A DNA stretch of 16,711 nt from Methanobacteriota archaeon (GTDB lineage: Archaea > Thermoplasmatota > Poseidoniia > Poseidoniales > Poseidoniaceae), in the NCBI GenBank assembly GCA_002707335.2, contig PAMN02000042.1, forward strand, positions 33,324 through 50,034, given 5' to 3'. Within the stretch, counting starts at the first letter, position 1. Every line of letters starts with the position of its first letter. Shown here piece after piece: positions 1-6,646 of the stretch. A program made the translations under genes and the position numbers. The notes beneath the pieces were generated by a model that saw only the letters and a list, made by a program, of their open reading frames with translations, was not told the origin of the DNA and did no database searches.

Positions 1-665
1 CCTGCAAGATAATGAAATTGAGTCCACTGATTATTGGAATTCTTGTATTGAAGATAAAAATTTTCATTGGTATCCGGCTCTTCTCCGCAACCCGAATTAC
101 CTTGTCTTACCCATGCGTTTACAGACAATCCAGACTGTCCTTCAAGGCTTACTACAGGACTAGTTACGTAAACGCTTCCTCCTCTTGTAAACCATGAGGC
201 TCCAGTTTGACCACTCATACCACAGTTGTGTGTAGTTGTACGCTGACCAAATTGACTATTTGTTGCATTCCAGCCTTGCGTTCCATTATCAAAATTCCAT
301 CCTATCCCTTGGAAACCAGATGTTAGCGAACCATCTAAATTCTGCTCCAATCCTTTTAGAATAAACCCGGGTTGATTCCAGTCACTCCATTCAAATCCAG
401 TACTTCGATACGTTGTACCTGCTTTGAGGTTCATCGTTAATGTTTGAAGCGCATGATTTGCATCCATCTCTAGAACTGGCCCAATACCATGACTATCGGG
501 TCCAGCAATACTAACAATCGTTGATTCTCCTGAAGATTTACTAACCGCTGATTTAATTTCCAAAACCGTAGCATCAGGTTGATGATTGAGCAAAATCAAT
601 TGTGTAGAACATAGCATTAACAACACTAGCGCGAGGGCTTTTGTTGGTCTGCCAACGGCTGCCAT
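1..665 (-). CDS. Secreted beta-sandwich-type protein, N-terminal part (gene continues off the left edge)
   Basis: An open frame reads leftward from the ATG at 665-663 to the window edge, giving 221 codons without a stop; the C-terminal part is missing. Residues 1-27 look like a Sec signal peptide: a short polar start with R6 and K9, then a hydrophobic run (LALVLLMLC). Residues 30-115 are a polar domain I do not recognise. From about residue 122 the pattern GWNFDNGTQGW, then SPVVSL and FYLQYKNSNNQW, resembles the jelly-roll beta-sandwich modules (MAM, reelin-like, carbohydrate-binding) common in secreted adhesins and enzymes. C148 and C193 could form a disulfide. The protein should act outside the cell; its role is unknown. 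It is divergent from ileS across a 133-base gap. ATG at 665 was chosen because the signal peptide follows it directly. The domain call is from pattern resemblance only. Confidence 0.7.
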   Translation of the reverse strand, partial: MAAVGRPTKALALVLLMLCSTQLILLNHQPDATVLEIKSAVSKSSGESTIVSIAGPDSHGIGPVLEMDANHALQTLTMNLKAGTTYRSTGFEWSDWNQPGFILKGLEQNLDGSLTSGFQGIGWNFDNGTQGWNATNSQFGQRTTTHNCGMSGQTGASWFTRGGSVYVTSPVVSLEGQSGLSVNAWVRQGNSGCGEEPDTNENFYLQYKNSNNQWTQFHYLA

Positions 666-798
666 GTGCTTACGGCATACACTCAATGTAATTCAAAGCA
701 ACCCCCGAAGTTGATTCAAAAAAAATCAGATAATTAGAGTGATATTTTCCAAATATGTAAACGACTGATTCAAAACATCAAAGGAACTCGGAACTTCC
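666..798. promoter_or_regulatory. Divergent intergenic region between the secreted-protein gene and ileS
   Basis: This 133-base AT-rich region must hold the start signals for both flanking genes. TATA-like stretches are GAATTACAT on the minus strand (about 686-694) for the leftward gene and AAATATG (751-757) for ileS; both are weak matches. Neither start has a convincing Shine-Dalgarno site, although AAGGA lies at 781-785, 14 bases before the ileS ATG. The decamer TGATTCAAAA occurs at 712-721 and again at 766-775. Confidence 0.4.
712..775 (+). repeat. Direct repeat of TGATTCAAAA in the ileS upstream region
   Basis: The same ten bases occur at 712-721 and 766-775, start to start 54 bases apart, both inside the divergent intergenic region. 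In AT-rich DNA such a repeat can arise by chance. A paired operator for a regulator of either gene is possible but not shown. Confidence 0.3.
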
Positions 799-3700
799 AT
801 GGGAACCCCGAAAGCAACCAATGAACTAGATTCAGTGGCACTGGAGACTAGTTTGCTTTCCACTTGGAGTGATGAAAAATTATTCCAAAAATCCGTAGAA
901 AACCGCTCTACTGGAGAACCTTTCATTTTCCTTGAAGGACCCCCGACTGCGAATGGCAAGCCTGGTATTCACCATGTAGTCGCAAGAACATACAAAGATT
1001 TGGTTTGTAGATGGAAAACCATGCAAGGTAATTTCGTCGAAAGAAAGGGTGGATGGGATACTCACGGCTTACCCGTTGAGATTGAAGTCCAAAAACGACT
1101 AAATTTGATGAGCAACGAAGCCATCGAAGCTTTCGGAATGAAGAAATTCAATGAGGAATGTAGGGCATCTGTCTGGACTTATGAAGCCGCATGGAGAGAA
1201 ATGACGGAAAGAATGGCATATTGGTGTGACCTAGATGACCCATATGTAACGCTTCATAATGAATTCATTGAATCATGTTGGTGGGCATTGAAGAAAATGT
1301 TCGAGAAGGGTCTACTCTACAGAGGCTACAAAGTATTGCCATACTGTCCACAAACAGGCACATCTTATTCTAGCCACGAAGTTGCTCTTGGTTACAAAGA
1401 AGTCGAGGAGCCTTCAGTTTATGTTAAATTCAAATTAGAGGATGAAGATGCATCAATTTTAGCATGGACAACTACTCCATGGACGCTCCCTGGAAATGTT
1501 GGACTAGCAGTAGGTCCAGATGTTGAATATGTGAAAGTCAAGGTTACCGCCACTCCTGAAAAATGGGAAGGGCACGGAGGTGCCGAAGTTGGAGAGGTTC
1601 TGATTGTAGCAAAGGAACTGTTCAAAGAAGTGATTCGACATCATTGTGAAGAAATCGCTATACTAAAAGGAAGTGATTTGATTGGTAAATCTTACCAACC
1701 ATTATTCCCAGAAGCTGTTGACCGTGGAGATTCAGAAAGTGCTTGGACTGTTATCGGCGCAGATTGGGTCACTACAACAGATGGAACTGGAGTGGTACAT
1801 ACCGCTGTAATGTATGGTGAAGATGACTACAACCTTGGGATGGAGGTTGGATTACCAGCTCAACATACTGTCGCAATGGATGGTTCATTCATCGAAGGAA
1901 CCCACCCACAATTAGACGGAAGGTATGTCAAGGATTGTGATGAAACAGTTATCGAAATTCTACACAGTGCGGGTTTGCTATACAGAGAAAAAATGTATGC
2001 CCACGATTATCCACATTGTTGGAGAACCGGTCATCCCCTGCTTTACTATGCAATGGACTCTTGGTTTGTTCGAATGACTGCTGTCAAAGAAATGCTATTG
2101 GAATTCAATTCCCAAGTTGAATGGGCTCCTGATTGGGTTGGAGAAGGTCGATTTGGAGAGTGGCTAAGAAACGTCAAGGACTGGGCTATCAGTCGTGAAA
2201 GATACTGGGGGACGCCACTACCGGTTTGGATTTGTACTGAATGTAATCACCAACACTGTATCGGCTCGACAGAAGAAATGGCAAGTATGGCCAAAGAAGG
2301 AAGTCCAGTAGCAGAGGATTTACACAGGCCGTATGTAGACGACACTGTACTAGCTTGTCCAAAGTGTTCAGGGGATATGAAAAGAGAACCTTTCGTTATG
2401 GATTGTTGGTTTGATTCTGGTTGTGCATCATTCGCACAATGGCACCACCCTTTCGGTGAGGAAGGAAAATTCGAAAATAACTTCCCGATTGACTACATAT
2501 GTGAAGGAGTAGACCAAACACGTGGATGGTTTTACACATTGTTAGCAGTGAGCACTACTGTTTTTGATTCAATTTGTTACAAAAGATGTCTATCTTTGGG
2601 TCTAATCTTGGATGCTGAAGGAAAGAAGATGTCTAAATCAAAAGGAAATATTGTTGACCCGTGGGATCATTTCAACCGAGAGGGAGCAGATGCAACAAGG
2701 TGGTACATGGTAACCGCTGGTGCTCCATGGAATCCACTGAAATTCGACCCTAATGGGGTAAGAGAAACCTATGGTAAGATGTTCTTGACCTTATGGAATG
2801 TGCATAGATTCCACGCAGATTATGCTGCACTGGATGGGTTCGACCCTGAATCTTCACCAACAGGAAATAACACACCTCTCGATAATTGGATATTATCCAG
2901 ATTATCTCAAGTCGTAGAAGGAACCACCAAGCAATTCGAAGAATGGGATTTCCACAAAGCATGCCGAGAAATCGAAGAATTTGTTGTAAACGACGTGTCT
3001 AACTGGTATGTTAGAAGATCCAGAAGAAGATTGTGGGAAGAAGCAGATAGTAGCGATAAATTAGCTTGCCAACACACACTTCACAAAATATTGGTGACCG
3101 TTAGCAGATTAATTGCACCGGTTTCGCCGTTTATGTCTGATGAGATTCACAGAAATCTAACAGGCACATCCGTTCACTTAGCAGACTGGCCTGAATCTGA
3201 AAATGTAGATTCTGATATCTTGAACACAATGGAAATAGTTCGTGAATTAGCAGAAACCGGCCGCAGAATTAGAGTTGATGCTGACCGCAGGCAAAGATTA
3301 CCCTGTGCAGAAGGATGGATAGTCAGTGGCCCTGACCTAAGTGATTTCCACGATATTTTGGCAGAGGAACTGAATGTTGAAAAAATTTCATTGGAGACCG
3401 ATTTAGACCGTTTCCAAAAGGTAGAGGTCGTTCCAAACCGAAGAACACTTGGTGCCAAATGCCGTCAAGATTTACCGGCAGTTCTGGAAGGTATTGCAGA
3501 TGGAGATAGTGAATCCATATTAGCAAGTATCGATGCAGGCAATCTAATGATTGCTGGCTATGAAATTACTTCAGATGATATCGAATTAAGAAGGGTTGAG
3601 AGAGAAGGATACGCTGCTCAGACTTTGCAGATGGAGGACTCCTCAGTATCATTGGTTCTAGACATGACAGATTCACCCGAATTGCTGTCAAAAGGATTGG

Positions 3701-3936
3701 CGAGGGACATCACTAGAAGAATTCAAGCATCTAGAAAAGATATGAATCTTGAAATCGAAGATACGATTTCACTAAAGGTTTGGATGCAAAATGCACCAGA
3801 ACTATTTGACCAAGATAAAAATTGGATTATCAGTGAAACCAGAGCAAAAAATTCAGAATTCATAGTTAGTGAAGGAAAAGGAGAATCCTTCGAGGTAGAT
3901 GGTTCAACGATATGGTATAATGTTTCGAGGTCATAA
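799..3936 (+). CDS. ileS: Isoleucyl-tRNA synthetase, type 2-like, with a swapped GIHH signature
   Basis: This cytoplasmic enzyme attaches isoleucine to tRNA-Ile using ATP. It is 1045 residues long, normal for the family. The class I catalytic domain starts with GPPTANGKPGIHH; the position normally holding HIGH reads G56-I57-H58-H59. The editing domain (CP1) is marked by TTTPWTLPGN at 224-233 and should hydrolyse mischarged valine. Two cysteine pairs, C479/C482 and C520/C523, look like a zinc site. WFDSG follows at 537-541, and the second signature KMSKS is intact at 610-614. The anticodon-binding helical domain begins near D695-N696-W697 and contains NWYVRR at 735-740. The start at 799 leaves a usual-length N-terminus before the catalytic core. 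The next gene begins one base after the stop, so the two are probably co-transcribed. The closest resemblance I recall is to bacterial and eukaryote-like type 2 IleRS, including those of Bacteroidetes. Identity is near certain; subtype is inference. Confidence 0.98.
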   Translation: MGTPKATNELDSVALETSLLSTWSDEKLFQKSVENRSTGEPFIFLEGPPTANGKPGIHHVVARTYKDLVCRWKTMQGNFVERKGGWDTHGLPVEIEVQKRLNLMSNEAIEAFGMKKFNEECRASVWTYEAAWREMTERMAYWCDLDDPYVTLHNEFIESCWWALKKMFEKGLLYRGYKVLPYCPQTGTSYSSHEVALGYKEVEEPSVYVKFKLEDEDASILAWTTTPWTLPGNVGLAVGPDVEYVKVKVTATPEKWEGHGGAEVGEVLIVAKELFKEVIRHHCEEIAILKGSDLIGKSYQPLFPEAVDRGDSESAWTVIGADWVTTTDGTGVVHTAVMYGEDDYNLGMEVGLPAQHTVAMDGSFIEGTHPQLDGRYVKDCDETVIEILHSAGLLYREKMYAHDYPHCWRTGHPLLYYAMDSWFVRMTAVKEMLLEFNSQVEWAPDWVGEGRFGEWLRNVKDWAISRERYWGTPLPVWICTECNHQHCIGSTEEMASMAKEGSPVAEDLHRPYVDDTVLACPKCSGDMKREPFVMDCWFDSGCASFAQWHHPFGEEGKFENNFPIDYICEGVDQTRGWFYTLLAVSTTVFDSICYKRCLSLGLILDAEGKKMSKSKGNIVDPWDHFNREGADATRWYMVTAGAPWNPLKFDPNGVRETYGKMFLTLWNVHRFHADYAALDGFDPESSPTGNNTPLDNWILSRLSQVVEGTTKQFEEWDFHKACREIEEFVVNDVSNWYVRRSRRRLWEEADSSDKLACQHTLHKILVTVSRLIAPVSPFMSDEIHRNLTGTSVHLADWPESENVDSDILNTMEIVRELAETGRRIRVDADRRQRLPCAEGWIVSGPDLSDFHDILAEELNVEKISLETDLDRFQKVEVVPNRRTLGAKCRQDLPAVLEGIADGDSESILASIDAGNLMIAGYEITSDDIELRRVEREGYAAQTLQMEDSSVSLVLDMTDSPELLSKGLARDITRRIQASRKDMNLEIEDTISLKVWMQNAPELFDQDKNWIISETRAKNSEFIVSEGKGESFEVDGSTIWYNVSRS
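3927..3931 (+). promoter_or_regulatory. Shine-Dalgarno site for the Asp-box lipoprotein, inside the ileS end
   Basis: GAGGT lies six bases before the ATG at 3938, a good spacing for an archaeal ribosome binding site. It sits within the last codons of ileS. It supports the start at 3938 over the upstream in-frame ATG codons at 3899 and 3920, and suggests translation coupled to ileS. Confidence 0.6.
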
Positions 3937-3937
3937 C

Positions 3938-5326
3938 ATGCGTAGGGAATTAGCACTTTTACTTGCCTTGTCAACAGTCCTTGCTGGTTGTTTTGGAGAA
4001 GGAGAAAATATTGCAACAGAAGAAAATTTAGAAACCTCGATTTGGGAAACATACGAGATTATTGACCCTATACCAGCCATAGACCCTTGGGAATTTCTAA
4101 CCATTGATTTGAACACTAATGAAAGCACTGAGACGTCATGGGCTGTATTCGACAAAAATTACGGCGGAAATTGTTGTGAACATTACATCGCAACTACAAT
4201 CGAGGGCGATATTCTAAACATAGGGGGGGAATATCCCGTCTGGTCTAATGACAGGGGACATGAATGGGACACCTACATTCCAGAATTCCTAACAGACCCT
4301 ACTTGTAGAACTCCTGTTCCAACAAACCCTGGCGAGGAAGGATTAGGTGAAGGCAGCATCGTGCAGGCTACCAATGGAGATTACATCTCTATGTCCTGGT
4401 TCCCTTACGTTGGAGGCGATGGTAAACTCGACAAATTCTATGCTATATTGTATGACGCTTCCGAAGATGAGTGGAAATGGTGTTACAATAGAATGACTGA
4501 ACCGTTCTATGATAGATCTTGGCAAGTCGAAGTCATTGGCCCAATATCATCAAACATTGGTAGTGGAGATTGGGCTAGCCTAGTTGTTTCTAATTTCTGG
4601 CACCAAACACAAAACGCTGGTGGCCAAATCAGCGTTGATGGATTGAATTACTACAATTTCCAATTCGTAGGCCGCAATTCCGACCCCGGACTCGAGGAGA
4701 TTAATCTAAACTTCACAAATCTTCCAGAGTATTACGATGTCAACAAGCCTCACAAAGAAATGCGAGCTTTCCCTGTTCCAAGTGGCGGTTTGTATTTCCC
4801 GCAATATTTCAATGATGGTACCTCTGCGTTCCTCGACACTTCACTGAATTGGAATCGACATGATGTACAATTCCCAAGCGAATATTGTCAAATCGACACT
4901 ACAGGTGCAATTCATTGCGTAAGTCTGGCAGGAACAACATTCACCCATCATCTATCCTTTGATGGAGGCTCTACTTGGGCCACGCAAAACTATAGTGATG
5001 AGAATTGGGCACAGATAGAAGAATGGGAGTTCCAAGCAAATGGCGCTCTCGATTTGTTTGTCTTGAATGTAAGATATCAATCAGCAGAAGGGCCTGATAT
5101 TGACGTGTTATATCACGTCAGAGAATATTCTGAATCAATGGCTCCAGACACCCTGACATATATTGGATTGGGAGACCTTGATTCTACTAGCGGTGCTGGA
5201 AATGATATCCGTTTCGATTTCGCATCTCTCGCGATTCTAAACGATGGCGGAGTTGTTGTCGCATATCATGATTCAAGCGACCCCGACCCACTATTTGCAG
5301 TGGAAGTTGAAATGCCAATTTACTAA
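3938..5326 (+). CDS. Secreted lipoprotein with Asp-box (sialidase/BNR-like) repeats
   Basis: A 462-residue exported protein of unknown substrate. Residues 1-17 are a lipoprotein signal peptide (MRRELALLLALSTVLAG) ending in a lipobox with C18 as the predicted lipidated residue, followed by an acidic linker. At least one clear Asp-box, SFDGGSTW (340-347), and two looser ones, SNDRGHEW (103-110) and SVDGLNYY (232-239), suggest a beta-propeller of the BNR/sialidase type. I see no arginine triad or other residues proving sialidase activity, so it may only bind. The frame is open further upstream to an ATG at 3899. The start at 3938 is preferred because the signal peptide and GAGGT site fit it and it avoids overlap with ileS. 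The pairing with ileS is probably only positional. Lipoprotein call strong; fold call moderate. Confidence 0.85.
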   Translation: MRRELALLLALSTVLAGCFGEGENIATEENLETSIWETYEIIDPIPAIDPWEFLTIDLNTNESTETSWAVFDKNYGGNCCEHYIATTIEGDILNIGGEYPVWSNDRGHEWDTYIPEFLTDPTCRTPVPTNPGEEGLGEGSIVQATNGDYISMSWFPYVGGDGKLDKFYAILYDASEDEWKWCYNRMTEPFYDRSWQVEVIGPISSNIGSGDWASLVVSNFWHQTQNAGGQISVDGLNYYNFQFVGRNSDPGLEEINLNFTNLPEYYDVNKPHKEMRAFPVPSGGLYFPQYFNDGTSAFLDTSLNWNRHDVQFPSEYCQIDTTGAIHCVSLAGTTFTHHLSFDGGSTWATQNYSDENWAQIEEWEFQANGALDLFVLNVRYQSAEGPDIDVLYHVREYSESMAPDTLTYIGLGDLDSTSGAGNDIRFDFASLAILNDGGVVVAYHDSSDPDPLFAVEVEMPIY

Positions 5327-5340
5327 GCATTAGATAGTGA

Positions 5341-5360
5341 TTAAATTTGAGAGATTTATA
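5341..5360 (+). promoter_or_regulatory. Possible TATA elements upstream of the NERD-S1 gene
   Basis: Two AT-rich elements precede the gene at 5384: TTAAATT at 5341-5347 and TTTATA at 5355-5360. The first would start transcription near 5370 and leave a short leader holding the GGAGG site. The second would give an almost leaderless message starting near 5382. The presence of the ribosome site favours the first. Confidence 0.4.
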
Positions 5361-5375
5361 GTCGACTGGTTCATC

Positions 5376-5380
5376 GGAGG
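5376..5380 (+). promoter_or_regulatory. Consensus Shine-Dalgarno GGAGG of the NERD-S1 gene
   Basis: GGAGG lies three bases before the ATG at 5384. It is the strongest match to the 16S anti-Shine-Dalgarno sequence near any start in this window, although the spacing is short. It fixes the start at 5384. Confidence 0.55.
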
Positions 5381-5383
5381 ACT

Positions 5384-6580
5384 ATGGGCTGGCTGAAGAA
5401 TTACCGTTGGCTTAAATCATATCAAAATGCACAATTTCCAAAAAAAGATCATGCTAAAGTCTCTGCAACAAAGGCAGAAAAAAAAGCAATGAGATATATC
5501 AAGAAATTAGATAATGTCCTCGAGGTTTATCATGCCACTAGACTGCAACATGCTAGTGGAGGCAATAGTAGAAGGGAAGTTGATTTAATCGCACTATTAA
5601 ACGATAGGATTATTCTAATCGAAGTCAAAAATTATAGTGGAGAAATCTCGATGGATGAAAATGGGTTTTTACACGAGAATGGTAAAAATCGTAATTGGTC
5701 GTTCAATAAATTAAGTGATGCTGCAACAAGATTAGCAACTAGTTTGATGACTGTTGGAATAAACCTTGGACAGGCAGAAATACATTCATTACTATATCTT
5801 GCAGGTAGTGGGAAGAAGGATAATACTGTGACTGTGGGAAATAACCTCACAAAGACATTTATCGCTGATTCTAATACTAGCCTGAAAAAAGCAATAAATT
5901 CTCCTTTGGGCACTAACGGAAAAATGTCAAAAAAGAAAATAACGGCGATAAGAAGATTCTTTGAAATGTGCGGAACATGGGATGAAATCGAATACTTGAA
6001 TGAAAGTTTAATTGAAGGAGACATGATTGATGCAACAATACCTAACAATTGGAGAACAAATTATCAATCTGTTAAATTTGAAAATCTCAGAGGCCAAATT
6101 GGCACCATATTCCTTGGACCAAAATTTTCAGCTTCCGCTAAAGGTTGGAAAGATGAACACGCAGAGTTTGAAATAAACCATGACACAACTATTGAAATTA
6201 GAACTCCGGGGGTTAATTTTCAAAATATATCCGAAGTGATAACAAAATTAAAAGGTATAAATTTTGGATATAAAGAATTACACAACTGGACAGAGATTAA
6301 GCTTCTAGATGAACCTATTGATACGATAAAAACACCTAATGAATTCAAGAAAGGAGATGTAATAAAAAATGCAACAATCGTTAATGTTGTTGAGAATTTA
6401 GGTGTTTTCATAAGATTAAATGCTAATAAAGATGGTTTATTTCACATAAGTAAAATACCAAATTTGTCCTGGGATCAAAGAGATTTTATTTTCCGAAAGG
6501 GGATACAAGTTGATGTTAAGGTTACCAATGTAACCAAAAAGAAAGGGCAAAACAAGATCAGTGTTGAAATAATTGATTAA
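5384..6580 (+). CDS. NERD nuclease-like domain fused to a C-terminal S1 RNA-binding domain
   Basis: A 398-residue, lysine-rich, probably cytoplasmic protein with no signal or membrane segment. Residues about 25-150 match the NERD (nuclease-related) domain. The core pattern is REVDLIALLNDRIILIEVKN, with D67 and the E80-V81-K82 triad of a PD-(D/E)XK fold, so the catalytic residues appear intact. Residues about 180-320 form a middle region I cannot assign. Residues 321-398 are a typical S1/OB-fold domain: KKGDVIKNATIVNV, then GVFIRL, DGLFHISKI, and a VDVKVTNV strand. I infer a protein that binds RNA and may cleave or repair nucleic acid; no substrate is visible. Three sampled 60-base rows (from 5461, 6301 and 6361) contain 19, 20 and 14 G+C, clearly lower than neighbours (28 in the row from 1861, 34 in the row from 9781). 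This suggests recent transfer. It has its own promoter-like sequence and GGAGG site. Confidence 0.85.
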   Translation: MGWLKNYRWLKSYQNAQFPKKDHAKVSATKAEKKAMRYIKKLDNVLEVYHATRLQHASGGNSRREVDLIALLNDRIILIEVKNYSGEISMDENGFLHENGKNRNWSFNKLSDAATRLATSLMTVGINLGQAEIHSLLYLAGSGKKDNTVTVGNNLTKTFIADSNTSLKKAINSPLGTNGKMSKKKITAIRRFFEMCGTWDEIEYLNESLIEGDMIDATIPNNWRTNYQSVKFENLRGQIGTIFLGPKFSASAKGWKDEHAEFEINHDTTIEIRTPGVNFQNISEVITKLKGINFGYKELHNWTEIKLLDEPIDTIKTPNEFKKGDVIKNATIVNVVENLGVFIRLNANKDGLFHISKIPNLSWDQRDFIFRKGIQVDVKVTNVTKKKGQNKISVEIID

Positions 6581-6600
6581 TAAACAGTTTAATGATGCTA

Positions 6601-6606
6601 CTTTTT
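6601..6606 (+). terminator. T-rich tract after the NERD-S1 gene, possible archaeal terminator
   Basis: A CTTTTT run lies 21 bases after the stop codon of the NERD-S1 gene. Archaeal RNA polymerase often terminates at oligo-T tracts without a hairpin. The run is short, so read-through into the MutS-like gene 41 bases later is quite possible. Confidence 0.3.
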
Positions 6607-6646
6607 CACCCTTAACTTCAAAACCTCTTGACAGTCATTTTAATCC

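Noticed and set aside
12..197. Small plus-strand frame at the left edge
   Set aside because: It is antisense to the continuous 221-codon secreted-protein frame that has a signal peptide and domain-like pattern.
5632..6048. 138-codon open frame on the minus strand within the NERD-S1 gene
   Set aside because: It lies fully inside a gene with clear domain motifs; its translation is a hydrophobic, low-information string typical of an antisense shadow in AT-rich DNA.
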